NCBI GenBank assembly: GCA_964448105.1
Contig: CAYUVK010000083.1
Span: 1 to 22,795 of the forward strand
DNA from: CAVQBP01 sp964448105
GTDB taxonomy: Bacteria; Bacteroidota; Ignavibacteria; Ignavibacteriales; Ignavibacteriaceae
Direction of reading: 5' to 3'
DNA: 22,795 nucleotides
Shown here: positions 1 through 7,825 of the stretch, one piece after another
Position numbering within the stretch: position 1 is the stretch's first letter
How the letters are laid out: every line of letters starts with the position of its first letter
Made by a program: the position numbers and the translations under genes
Notes under the pieces: model-generated
What the model was told of the DNA's origin: nothing
Database searches by the model: none
Seen by the model: the letters and a program-made list of their open reading frames with translations, nothing else

Positions 1-54
1 ATTCTTATATTCTTATGCTAATTTTTTGTCTTCTATTGCATAATTTGGGTTTAA

Positions 55-1011
55 TTACTTCATTCTACTCTTCATTAACTTATAAACTTTTGCTGAAAGT
101 ATTTTCATTTTGGGAGAAACAATATCTTCTGCAACAGGAGTAAATAAAGCTATTACATATTTAACTTTACCGTCATCAACTATTCCGACATCATTTGTGT
201 AAATACTCCACCAGCCGGTTTTATGATAATACATAACATTTTTTGGCAAGCCCTCAGAAAGCTTGGATGTATCCAGCTGCCGTCCGAGCAATGATTTCAT
301 CTGCATGCTCACCCAGGGATTGACCAGTTCATTTTTATAAATTCTGTACATAAAATCTGCTGCATGAAGGGCACATGTTTCTGTACCTCTAATTGTATCA
401 TAGCCTGGATCCTCATATTTTCGTTTCAAAAATTTACGTGTTACTTCACTTCCGTTCCATCCGAGATCATCTATCATTTTATTTATTTTAGGCCGGGTAG
501 CTTTATCAATAAGACAATTTGCTGCAGAATTATCGCTACGGGTTATCATTAAATCCAGAAGATAATTTATTGTGACTGTATCGCCATCCCTCAAAAGTGG
601 ACGCGGATCATTTTCTATTTCTTTGGATTTATCAACATCATTTGGAGCTTTAACAATAAATTTATCGTATAAAGAAAATTTTCCCTCACTTATTTGTTTT
701 AAGATTGAAGCCGCAACATACATTTTATAAACACTTGCCGGATATATAAAATTATCAAAATTTACTCCGCCCAACTCAGCCGGACTTGAATTCAAATCTA
801 TAACTGCAAAAGAAATTTGCTCAATTCCGTCTTCACCTGCATCATAATTACTATCGAGCCCAACACTTTTTATTATTGAAAGAAGCGAATCGGAAAGTGA
901 ATTATCAATTTTATAATAATCCGGCACTCTTAAATTCGTATGTTTATTATTTACCTCTTGCGAATAAATTAAAGCGGATATTGAAAATAAGATCAAAATT
1001 ATGGTTTTCAT
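55..1011 (-). CDS. Secreted class A-type serine beta-lactamase-like hydrolase
   Basis: A 318-residue exported protein. Residues 1-17 form a signal peptide ending in Ser-Gln. The three motifs of class A serine beta-lactamases and related penicillin-interacting enzymes are present at the expected spacing: SVYK at 93-96 (nucleophile Ser93), SDN at 159-161 and KTG at 264-266. The class A ExxLN motif, which supplies the deacylating Glu, is not recognisable; residues 195-201 (KRKYEDP) lie where it should be, with Glu200 the only nearby acid. I therefore call it a beta-lactamase-superfamily (PF13354-like) hydrolase acting in the periplasm. It could be a true beta-lactamase or a peptidoglycan- or peptide-directed enzyme. 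It stands alone on the minus strand, upstream of and divergent from the GH9 gene. The start is the only Met that keeps the signal peptide. Confidence 0.85.
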   Translation of the reverse strand: MKTIILILFSISALIYSQEVNNKHTNLRVPDYYKIDNSLSDSLLSIIKSVGLDSNYDAGEDGIEQISFAVIDLNSSPAELGGVNFDNFIYPASVYKMYVAASILKQISEGKFSLYDKFIVKAPNDVDKSKEIENDPRPLLRDGDTVTINYLLDLMITRSDNSAANCLIDKATRPKINKMIDDLGWNGSEVTRKFLKRKYEDPGYDTIRGTETCALHAADFMYRIYKNELVNPWVSMQMKSLLGRQLDTSKLSEGLPKNVMYYHKTGWWSIYTNDVGIVDDGKVKYVIALFTPVAEDIVSPKMKILSAKVYKLMKSRMK

Positions 1012-1164
1012 TCAAAATCCCTTTGGTTCTGATAAGGGAGACATAAAATTTTATTCTTCGTTTTCAGTCTGCTTTTCATAATATAGTTTTATAATATTTA
1101 AAATTAGGAAAACAATATTATTTATTGTTGACTTAAAATAATAATATATTTAACTTTTTTTTAG
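1012..1164. other. AT-rich intergenic stretch upstream of the beta-lactamase-like gene
   Basis: This stretch must carry the promoter of the minus-strand hydrolase gene. I see no convincing Bacteroidota -33/-7 promoter, operator or RNA here. Confidence 0.4.
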
Positions 1165-1392
1165 TTCAAACCAAGAAAAAATTCCGGGATTGAGTTCGCA
1201 TATGATGAGTTAGTTTTTATCAGATGAGGTTATAAATCTCTTTTTATGGGTATCAGTGAAGAGAATATTACTTTGGGTGCAGGGATAAATTATGAAGTGA
1301 ATTCGCAGTTATTCATTAAATTTAATTATGCTTATTAGAATTTCGGAAGATTAAAAAATATTCAATACTTTGGTGTTAGATTAATCTTTTAA
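1165..1392 (+). pseudogene. Decayed C-terminus of a PorV/PorQ-like outer-membrane protein
   Basis: One plus-strand frame reads FKPRKNSGIEFAYDELVFIR, stop, GYKSLFMGI, then TLGAGINYEVNSQLFIKFNY, then AY, stop, NFGRLKNIQYFGVRLIF, stop. This resembles the end of PorV/PorQ-type (UPF0164-like) barrel proteins of the Bacteroidota group: an R-x-GYK strand, a GAGI-x-Y strand, a D/N-YAY turn, FGRL, and a final aromatic residue. The frame holds for 75 codons with no indel but is broken by TGA at 1225-1227 and TAG at 1336-1338, and a TAG at 1162-1164 precedes it. No start or N-terminal half exists upstream, so this is a dead 3' fragment. Family members commonly serve as shuttle or attachment components in type IX secretion; that is family knowledge and not shown for this remnant. 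Confidence 0.6.
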
Positions 1393-1419
1393 TTTCAGTT
1401 TAAATAATATTTATTCCTC

Positions 1420-1437
1420 ATGAAAACTTTAAAATTG
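1420..1437 (+). CDS. First six codons of a gene cut by the scaffold gap (probably the GH9 gene)
   Basis: ATG at 1420 opens MKTLKL, a plausible signal-peptide start, and runs straight into the N block. The next plus-strand coding sequence after the gap is the GH9 enzyme, whose N-terminus is missing, so this is probably its true start. The frame across the gap cannot be checked, and N runs of exactly 100 usually mean unknown length. Confidence 0.45.
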
Positions 1438-1537
1438 NNNNNNNNNNNNNNNNNNNNNNNNNNNNNNNNNNNNNNNNNNNNNNNNNNNNNNNNNNNNNNN
1501 NNNNNNNNNNNNNNNNNNNNNNNNNNNNNNNNNNNNN
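1438..1537. other. 100-N assembly gap
   Basis: Exactly 100 ambiguous bases, the conventional placeholder for a scaffold join of unknown size. It removes the N-terminal part of the GH9 protein. The order of the flanks rests on the scaffolding alone. Confidence 0.99.
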
Positions 1538-2836
1538 GTCGGCGGCTGGCATGATGCTTCCGATTACCTGCAATATGTGACTACATCAGCTACAGCTACT
1601 TACCAGATGCTTTTTGCTTATATGAAATACCCTAATTCGTTTGAAGATAAATATGATAAAAATGGTGATGCTGGTCCTAATGGAATTCCGGATATTCTTG
1701 ATGAAGCCAAATGGGGACTGGATTGGCTTGTAAAACTGAATCCTAAATACGGTGAATTATATAATCAAATTGCTGATGACAGGGATCATACTGGATTCAG
1801 ATTGCCGGATAGAGATTCAGCAAATTATGGCGGTCCGGATCTGGAAAGACCTGTTTATTATGTGACAGGAAAACCACAAGGAATTTGTAAATATAAAAAC
1901 AGAACAACAGGTATTTCTTCTGCAGCGGGCAAATTTGCATCTGCGTTTGCACTTGGCTCTGTTCTTCTGCAAAAATATTATCCCGAATTTAGTAAAACCA
2001 TAAAACAAAAAGCTATTGAAGCATATAATTACGGTAAAACAGACCTCGGTGTTACTCAAACTGCATCATGTAAATCTCCATATTTTTATGAGGAAGACAA
2101 TTATGTAGATGATATGGAACTTGCATCGATACAACTTTTTAAAGTTTCCGGTGAAAATAATTATTTAAAGGAAGCTGTAGAATGGGGAAAGCTTGAACCC
2201 GTTACTCCATGGATGGGTGCCGATACCGCAAGACATTATCAGTGGTATCCTTTTATAAATCTTGCTCATTATCTTCTTGCGGAAGAAAATGATCAAAGTA
2301 TTTCCAGAGTTTTTACGGATTATATGAATGAGGGATTGGATAGAATCTACAATCGAGGTAAAAATAATCCTTTTTTAATAGGAATTCCGTTTATCTGGTG
2401 TTCCAATAATCTTGTTTCTGCAGCTCTCATACAATGCCGGTTTTACAATGAAATTTCAAACGATTCAAGTTATATGGAAATGGAAGCCGCACTGCGGGAC
2501 TGGCTTTTGGGATGCAATATTTGGGGAACAAGTATGATTATAGGATTACCTCAAAATGGTGATTATCCGTCAGATCCCCACTCTTCAATTTACTTGTTGA
2601 CACACAGGCAGATTAATGGTGGCTTGGTTGATGGACCAATTTATAATTCAATATTTAACAATCTTCTAGGATTAAAAATTGTTCATGGAGATGAATACTC
2701 GGAATTTCAATCCAATTTGGCAGTATACCATGATGACTATGGTGATTATTCAACTAATGAACCCACAATGGATGGAACGGCATCTCTATCAATTTACTTC
2801 TCAGCATTGGAAAAGATGGGAAAAACAAATAAATGA
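1538..2836 (+). CDS. Glycoside hydrolase family 9 enzyme, 5' partial (N-terminus in gap)
   Basis: The open frame begins at the gap edge with VGGWHDASDYLQYVT, the GH9 signature around the catalytic-base aspartates (usually GGWHDAGDY; here DASD at 1553-1564). It ends with DYSTNEPTMDG, the C-terminal region that supplies the GH9 proton-donor Glu (codon 2759-2761), and with a H-R pair (LLTHRQ) before it. The fold is an (alpha/alpha)6 barrel, and most family members are endoglucanases or exo-acting beta-glucanases of the periplasm or cell surface. The GTG at 1577 is not the start, because the conserved DASD block lies upstream of it. The signal peptide and any N-terminal Ig-like (CelD_N) domain would be in the missing part. 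No T9SS C-terminal domain follows: the protein stops about 23 residues after the catalytic Glu. It converges on the epimerase gene with 22 bp between stops. Confidence 0.88.
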   Translation, partial: VGGWHDASDYLQYVTTSATATYQMLFAYMKYPNSFEDKYDKNGDAGPNGIPDILDEAKWGLDWLVKLNPKYGELYNQIADDRDHTGFRLPDRDSANYGGPDLERPVYYVTGKPQGICKYKNRTTGISSAAGKFASAFALGSVLLQKYYPEFSKTIKQKAIEAYNYGKTDLGVTQTASCKSPYFYEEDNYVDDMELASIQLFKVSGENNYLKEAVEWGKLEPVTPWMGADTARHYQWYPFINLAHYLLAEENDQSISRVFTDYMNEGLDRIYNRGKNNPFLIGIPFIWCSNNLVSAALIQCRFYNEISNDSSYMEMEAALRDWLLGCNIWGTSMIIGLPQNGDYPSDPHSSIYLLTHRQINGGLVDGPIYNSIFNNLLGLKIVHGDEYSEFQSNLAVYHDDYGDYSTNEPTMDGTASLSIYFSALEKMGKTNK

Positions 2837-2858
2837 AATCGTTAAATCAATAAATTTT

Positions 2859-4004
2859 CTATAATAATCCAATTCCAGGTGCATCGGTTAAAATTAATTT
2901 ACCGCCATCAATAATTTTCGTTCCCTTATAAGGATCATTTTTTATTAATAAATTTCCATCAAGGTCGGCCCAATCAACCATTGGAGATAATTGTGAAGCA
3001 GCTGAAATGCCGCATGATGTTTCGGTCATACAGCCAATCATGACTTTCATTCCTAACGAACGTGCGAGTACAAGCATTTTATAAGCTTCCCTCATACCTG
3101 TACATTTCATAAGTTTAATATTTATTCCATTAAAGACCCCGTGTGCTTTAATAACATCCGGAATCCTTTGAACGGATTCATCACCTATTATTGGTAAAGG
3201 GCTGCGCTCGGTTACCCATGCTATATCATCAACCTGTTCCTTCGGCATTGGCTGTTCGACCAATTCCACATCCCTTTCTTTAAGCCAATTAATCATTTCG
3301 AGAGCAAAATGTTTATCTTTCCATCCCTGGTTGATATCAACCCTGATTGGTTTATCGGTAATGGAACGGATCGCCTCAATCATTTCCTTATCATCATCTC
3401 TTCCAAGTTTTACTTTTAAAATTTTATAGACTTCTGCTTCTTTTACTTTTTGTTTAACAACCTTTGGAGTATCTATTCCAATAGTAAAATCAGTATAAGG
3501 TGCTTTGTTTTTATCAAATCCCCAGATAGCATACCATGGCTTATTAAGGAGTTTTCCAACCAGGTCATGAAGCGCTATATCCACAGATGCTTTTGCAGCA
3601 GTATTTTTTTCTGCGATTGAATCTATATAGCTAAGAATATCTTCCATCTCAAAAGGATCATTAAACTTTCCGAGATCAACTTTTGATAAAAAAGCTGTTG
3701 CTGTTTCCTGCGACTCTCCAAGATAAGGAGGCATTGAGGCTTCACCATATCCAGTAATCCCCTCGTATTCTATTTCTGTTAGAATAACCGGGGTTGTAGT
3801 ACGCGAATTAACTGCAATGGTGAAAACATGCTCCAGTTGTAGAGTGTATGGTTTGAATTTTAATTTCATTTTTCCGCTTTCTGAAATTTTGTCTGTAAAT
3901 ATATTAGTAGTATAACCAGATGCTTTGTTTGGTAAACCGGCAACCAACGCAGAACCAGCAATTAAGCCGCTTGTCTTTAAAAAGTTTCTTCTGTTATGTT
4001 TCAT
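2859..4004 (-). CDS. Tat-exported dipeptide epimerase (enolase superfamily)
   Basis: A 381-residue member of the mandelate racemase/muconate lactonizing enzyme branch of the enolase superfamily. The catalytic set is complete: KVK at 197-199, metal ligands Asp223 (RVDINQ), Glu250 (VEQP) and Asp275 (GDES), and the opposing base in KLMK at 297-300. DLD at 347-349 matches the D-x-D motif with which L-Ala-D/L-Glu type epimerases bind the dipeptide amino group, so dipeptide epimerisation in murein-peptide use is likely. The exact dipeptide cannot be told. The N-terminus reads NRRNFLK followed by a hydrophobic stretch (residues 4-22), a twin-arginine signal, so the enzyme is probably exported folded; textbook YcjG/YkfB relatives are cytoplasmic. 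It is monocistronic as far as can be seen, with 626 bp of free upstream DNA. Confidence 0.9.
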   Translation of the reverse strand: MKHNRRNFLKTSGLIAGSALVAGLPNKASGYTTNIFTDKISESGKMKLKFKPYTLQLEHVFTIAVNSRTTTPVILTEIEYEGITGYGEASMPPYLGESQETATAFLSKVDLGKFNDPFEMEDILSYIDSIAEKNTAAKASVDIALHDLVGKLLNKPWYAIWGFDKNKAPYTDFTIGIDTPKVVKQKVKEAEVYKILKVKLGRDDDKEMIEAIRSITDKPIRVDINQGWKDKHFALEMINWLKERDVELVEQPMPKEQVDDIAWVTERSPLPIIGDESVQRIPDVIKAHGVFNGINIKLMKCTGMREAYKMLVLARSLGMKVMIGCMTETSCGISAASQLSPMVDWADLDGNLLIKNDPYKGTKIIDGGKLILTDAPGIGLL

Positions 4005-4630
4005 TGTACCTTCAATGTTAATCTAATTTTAATTTAGATATTAATAATAAGTTGAAATTTAAGATTATTAAATAATTTAAAATATTATAATTTAAATAAT
4101 TAATATAATTGATGTCAAAGAGTAGTTCTGCAGTAAATCAGCCATCAATGCTATAAGTAAATTCGATCTATCGATCAATTAGCTTATATATTTCACTTAT
4201 AGTAGATTCTTAATAAGGCTGTAGGGAAGAATTAATACACTTTTTAGCTTAAAAAAAGAGTATTTATAAATCATTAATTACAGTAATAGGTGTGATTTAC
4301 ATCACTATCATGGGTTTTATTAAAGATAAATTATCTTTTCTTAAGAATTCACCTGTGTCTTATTTCTCTAGTTGATATCAAGTACACTAGAAAAATTATT
4401 ATTATAGTAGAAATATTAGTATTAAAATTATCTCAATTCTTCATTATTTAATATTATAATTATTGATTACAAAATTTTGATTGTTTTAATGAGACTAAAA
4501 AGTCAATTAAAAATGAAAGATGATTTATTATAAAAGATTTGTATGCATTAAAAATGATGTATGTATGATTTAATAATGAACAACAATTAAATTTAATCCC
4601 TCTCCATAACATCAATTTTAGTCTAAAAAT
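4005..4630. other. Gene-free AT-rich spacer
   Basis: 626 bp between the epimerase start and the apbE stop, both on the minus strand. It must hold the epimerase promoter and the end of the apbE operon transcript. No ORF, protein relic or RNA was recognised. The only structure noted is the interrupted dyad at 4151-4202. Confidence 0.6.
4151..4202. repeat. Interrupted inverted repeat upstream of the epimerase gene
   Basis: The outer arms CTATAAGTAAAT (4151-4162) and ATTTCACTTATAG (4190-4202) are complementary apart from one extra base, and TCGAT-type inner arms lie between them. It sits about 150 bp upstream of the epimerase start. It could be an operator or a hairpin ending the apbE operon transcript. 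It has no T-tract, and the AT-rich background makes chance possible. Confidence 0.3.
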
Positions 4631-5653
4631 TCACTTTATCACTTCCAAATTATATTTCTTTGCAAAAATCCGGTTGTAATGGACACTTCCGTCCGATGAT
4701 ACAATTAGCAGCGGATAGTTTAGATTTTTATCGCTTAACGTTTTCTTCCAGCCTAGAAGAAAAACATACGTTGCAGTGGCGTCAGCTTCTTCTGCAGTCG
4801 GAGCGAGGATTGTAGAGCTTTCGGATAATCTTCCTGAATAACCGGTTCTGGGATCAAGAATATGGTGGTAACGTACACCGTTAATTATTTTAAATCTCTC
4901 ATAATCGCCGCTTGTTGCAACGGCGTAATCCTTTAAATCAAATTCGGCAATAAGATCATTTGTATTTCTCGGGTGTTTGATACCGAGTTTCCACAATGTC
5001 TCTTTATCTTTAGTGCCGGAGACATAAATATCACCGCCTGCATTAAGAATAAAATTTGTAATTCCCATTTCTTTTAAAACAGCAGAACCCCTATCGATAG
5101 CATATCCTTTTGCTATTCCTCCTAAATCGATTGACATTCCTTTTTTCTTTAGAAATACAGTTGTGTCTTTTTCATTAATAATCATATCTTTATAATTAAC
5201 TAGCTTCTTCAGTTTCTTAATTGTCTTATCCTTCGGAAGAACTATCTCCTTATCTTCACTAAAGCCCCATAAATCGGAAAGCGGTCCGATAGTTACATCG
5301 AATAACCCGTGATACTTTTTACAGTAAGCCTTTGAACGTTTTAACATTTCTAATGTTTCATGACTGACTTTAACAGGATAAAGACCCGACGCACGGTTTA
5401 TTACCGATATTTCACTGCTGTCTTTTTCGCAGCTTAATAAATTTTCAACCCGCTGCATTTCCTCATATGAAGCTAATAATGCTTTCTTACAAAGATTTAC
5501 ATCAGCGCTTCTTGCAGTGGTCTCTACAGTAGTGCCCATTAAATATTTCGTAACCGATATCTTGTACATTGTTGTATCGGTTTGAGCACTTATGTTGACG
5601 GAGAAGAATACTAAGAATGAAATTAGGATATAATTAACAGGAGAAATTTTCAT
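4631..5653 (-). CDS. apbE: ApbE-family FMN transferase
   Basis: A 340-residue exported protein with a signal peptide at 1-23 ending Ser-Ala-Gln. ApbE enzymes use FAD and Mg2+ to attach FMN covalently to Thr/Ser of exported target proteins. Family motifs are all present: SIDLGGIAKGYAID at 174-187, the GGDIYVSG loop at 206-213, HHILDPRTG at 263-271, and the metal-site DATAT at 291-295. Length and order are normal, so it should be active. It is the last gene of a five-gene minus-strand operon and starts 16 nt after the stop of the NusG-domain-II gene. No classical FMN-binding-domain (PF04205) target lies in the window, so its substrate is either elsewhere or an unrecognised neighbour (see the DUF3570 protein). 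Cys55, Cys75 and Cys111 have no evident role. Confidence 0.95.
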   Translation of the reverse strand: MKISPVNYILISFLVFFSVNISAQTDTTMYKISVTKYLMGTTVETTARSADVNLCKKALLASYEEMQRVENLLSCEKDSSEISVINRASGLYPVKVSHETLEMLKRSKAYCKKYHGLFDVTIGPLSDLWGFSEDKEIVLPKDKTIKKLKKLVNYKDMIINEKDTTVFLKKKGMSIDLGGIAKGYAIDRGSAVLKEMGITNFILNAGGDIYVSGTKDKETLWKLGIKHPRNTNDLIAEFDLKDYAVATSGDYERFKIINGVRYHHILDPRTGYSGRLSESSTILAPTAEEADATATYVFLLGWKKTLSDKNLNYPLLIVSSDGSVHYNRIFAKKYNLEVIK

Positions 5654-5669
5654 TTGTTTTCACTTATAA

Positions 5670-6356
5670 CTAAAAAGTAATACTGTCAACTCCCAGAGCA
5701 CTTTTGCCGGCAACAGAGATGTTGATTTGATTTGGTATGCAGACTAAGTTTTCACCCGGTTTTGAGATCGGTTCCATATTCATACATGTTTTATGCTTGC
5801 ATGTTGCGGAGACGATGTTTGCGGATTTATTCTTTATCCTGATATCGACGTGTCCTTTTAATCCTTCTATTCTGTAATGATCTAAATCTTTATCCAATGA
5901 CAATTGTTTAAATAATGTATCTCCTCTAAAAATGTATAACCCGGCAGGTTCGAGCAGGTTTTGTTGTGATGAGAACCTGAGCAGCGTAGGATTTTCAAGT
6001 ATCCTGGGAAGTGAAAGGGAATTTGCACTGTCATCAAGAAGCATCGAAAACTCATCTGTTCCTTTACGGTAGTCAATTAATTTTTGCGATTTGACATAAG
6101 CAATATCGCCTATATGTCTTCCTTCCATTTTATATTCAGTGAACTGTAAAGTGCTATTCCCGTATTCCGAATTTTTTATGGCCTGTTCAATCGTGTGAAT
6201 TGTTCTTGACGGCTGATCAGTAATAACAGATAATGAAAAAGAATCACCTTTTTTTACAGAAGCAAAAACCTTTTTATTAAAGGGATTGATAATTCCCATT
6301 GCAGCCGTTGCAGGCAAAATTAAAGAACTATATTTAAGAAAATCCCGTCTTTTCAT
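5670..6356 (-). CDS. Tat-exported protein with an extracytoplasmic NusG domain II
   Basis: A 228-residue protein. MKRRDFLKYSS plus the hydrophobic stretch at 9-24 is a twin-arginine signal. Residues 160-216 match NusG domain II (PF07009-like): a V-x-I-x-I-K strand, then CKHKTCMNMEPISKPGENLVCIPN with Cys186, Cys191 and Cys206, all typical of the stand-alone exported form. This form has nothing to do with transcription; it is a beta-rich domain often encoded beside apbE and redox genes. The middle part (40-155) has no family I recognise. It lies between the DUF3570 gene (59 nt away) and apbE (16 nt), so co-transcription and a shared role in periplasmic electron transfer or thiol chemistry are likely. 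The function itself is unknown. Confidence 0.8.
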   Translation of the reverse strand: MKRRDFLKYSSLILPATAAMGIINPFNKKVFASVKKGDSFSLSVITDQPSRTIHTIEQAIKNSEYGNSTLQFTEYKMEGRHIGDIAYVKSQKLIDYRKGTDEFSMLLDDSANSLSLPRILENPTLLRFSSQQNLLEPAGLYIFRGDTLFKQLSLDKDLDHYRIEGLKGHVDIRIKNKSANIVSATCKHKTCMNMEPISKPGENLVCIPNQINISVAGKSALGVDSITF

Positions 6357-6415
6357 CTGCTTATTCCTTCCAAATTATCTTATAAAAATTTAGAAACCAA
6401 ATTTTACTAAAACAG

Positions 6416-7612
6416 TCAGTACCGATACCTGATACCTATATTAAAGTCGGTTGCAAATAAATTTTTAGAATTATTAAACCAGTATGGTGAATTAGTATGT
6501 CGTGAATAAAAATTAAGATTAAAGATATATTGTACGCGTTCATCTTCCAGGAACGGAAGAAAGTCCTCTCCTTCACCGCCCATTAATATAAGGTTCAATT
6601 GAAGTTCATTCGAATAACCGGCATCAAGTTTTATATCCGTTGTCATATATTGTTCGGGAATCAAATATATCGGTTTAAAGAAAAATGCCTGAGTTTGAAA
6701 ATTACTCCGCCACCCAACTCCCATAATGACATGCTTAGATAAATATCTTTCATAATTAGCAGAATAGGTATTGGCATTAATGTCCCATGAATCCCAGTAA
6801 TATCTATATCCGACTTGAATTGATGACTCATTAGTTAAGCGGTATTTTAGAGATAATGCTGCAGCACGTCTTATTCTTAGGTTAGGATGAATGGGGTCGA
6901 ATAAACTATCTTTCCCGTCAATTGTAATAGGCACTAATTGATAATTATCCGATAACAGCCCGTTATTATCAGTATAAGAAGAAAGCAATTGAAGTATTAA
7001 ATTTTTACTAACAATCTGTGAGAAGTTTGCATTGAACGTTGTAACATTTTTATCCTTCTTCCAGTTTTTGGTTTTAGGGAAAACCTTATCCCAGCTTCTA
7101 ACAATTCCTAATTGGATAGATGTATTATTCTCAGCGAAATACTGAGTGTAATTCCCGATAAGAGTAGAAGAAGTGTAATCACTTTCAGTACTATAGAGCG
7201 CGTCAGCGGTTATTATTACTTTACCCAATATATGAGCAAGCCCAAAATTAAATTCATGGCGCACTTCATCGAAAGTAGGTGGTGAGTATTCACTTCCGCC
7301 TCCTCCGGATGTTCTTCCCGATGCTGCTGTTACTGCATCTACTTTTGAAAGAGCAGTAGAGGTTTTATTGGTTGGGCTATTGCTTTTAATAGATGCAGCT
7401 GTTATCATATCAACCAGGTATCTTCCGGTAATACTTGTCGATTCGGATACCTTTTTGGTTATAGAAATACTAGGATACAGAACCGAAACATTAAAGTTAT
7501 CAAAATAACCGCTGAAGTTTACCTGTGTTTCATTACCGGGTAAAAGCTGCGCAAAACCTATTGTGTAGAGATTAAAAAAGAACAGAATGGACAATATGAT
7601 TTTTTTATCCAC
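6416..7612 (-). CDS. DUF3570-family outer-membrane barrel protein
   Basis: A DUF3570 (PF12094)-like protein of 398 residues from the GTG at 7612. An upstream ATG at 7669 would add 19 residues lying entirely inside the DUF4266 gene. The GTG start overlaps the DUF4266 stop by 8 nt and puts the signal peptide (VDKKIILSILFFFNLYTIGFAQ) at the very N-terminus, so I prefer it. The rest is amphipathic beta strands with aromatic girdles, ending RYRY, as expected for an outer-membrane barrel. The N-terminal region has two related motifs, DMITAAS (68-74) and DAVTAASG (92-99), followed by a glycine run (SGGGGS) and the family-typical F-D-E-V-R-H-E-F. These motifs resemble the D-x-x-[ST]-G-A-[ST] site modified by ApbE. 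The gene belongs to the thioredoxin/DUF4266/NusG_II/apbE operon. Confidence 0.85.
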   Translation of the reverse strand: MDKKIILSILFFFNLYTIGFAQLLPGNETQVNFSGYFDNFNVSVLYPSISITKKVSESTSITGRYLVDMITAASIKSNSPTNKTSTALSKVDAVTAASGRTSGGGGSEYSPPTFDEVRHEFNFGLAHILGKVIITADALYSTESDYTSSTLIGNYTQYFAENNTSIQLGIVRSWDKVFPKTKNWKKDKNVTTFNANFSQIVSKNLILQLLSSYTDNNGLLSDNYQLVPITIDGKDSLFDPIHPNLRIRRAAALSLKYRLTNESSIQVGYRYYWDSWDINANTYSANYERYLSKHVIMGVGWRSNFQTQAFFFKPIYLIPEQYMTTDIKLDAGYSNELQLNLILMGGEGEDFLPFLEDERVQYIFNLNFYSRHTNSPYWFNNSKNLFATDFNIGIRYRY

Positions 7613-7823
7613 ACCCGCAACCGCCGCTTTCTGCGCCGGTGGCACCTTCCACACCTTCCCTATAATCAAGAAAGTGCTCTTTAATTCCTACATTGATAGG
7701 GTTTTCATCAATAATCATTATAGGATCTGAAAGACTTTCCTTCTCCCATGGTTTAACAGTAGCACACCCGTAGAGGAGCAATGATGCAGCTAGCAGCAGA
7801 AATATTCGGATTCTTGTTATCAC
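7605..7823 (-). CDS. DUF4266-family small lipoprotein
   Basis: A 72-residue lipoprotein with a signal sequence ending in the lipobox LLYGC, Cys20 being the lipidated residue. The mature part matches DUF4266: VKPWEKESLSDPIM, a short acidic stretch, H50-F-L-D-Y-R-E-G, then a Gly-rich tail ending GGCGCG with Cys69 and Cys71. The terminal C-x-C could bind a metal or exchange thiols with the thioredoxin encoded just upstream; this is inference. It starts with GTG (7823), 2 nt after the thioredoxin stop, and its stop overlaps the DUF3570 start, so translation of the three genes is probably coupled. DUF4266 and DUF3570 proteins are usually encoded side by side, and their function is unknown. Confidence 0.85.
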   Translation of the reverse strand: MITRIRIFLLLAASLLLYGCATVKPWEKESLSDPIMIIDENPINVGIKEHFLDYREGVEGATGAESGGCGCG

Positions 7824-7825
7824 TT

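Noticed and set aside
55..1011. Calling the first gene an antibiotic-resistance beta-lactamase
   Set aside because: SxxK, SDN and KTG are present but the ExxLN deacylation motif is not visible, so resistance cannot be claimed.
1225..1338. TGA and TAG in the PorV-like frame as recoding (selenocysteine or stop read-through)
   Set aside because: Two different stop codons, no start or 5' half of the gene, and no recoding structure; simple gene decay explains it.
5670..6356. Treating the NusG-domain-II protein as a second transcription factor related to the UpxY-like gene
   Set aside because: It carries a Tat export signal and the cysteine-bearing extracytoplasmic form of the domain; the shared fold name is coincidental.
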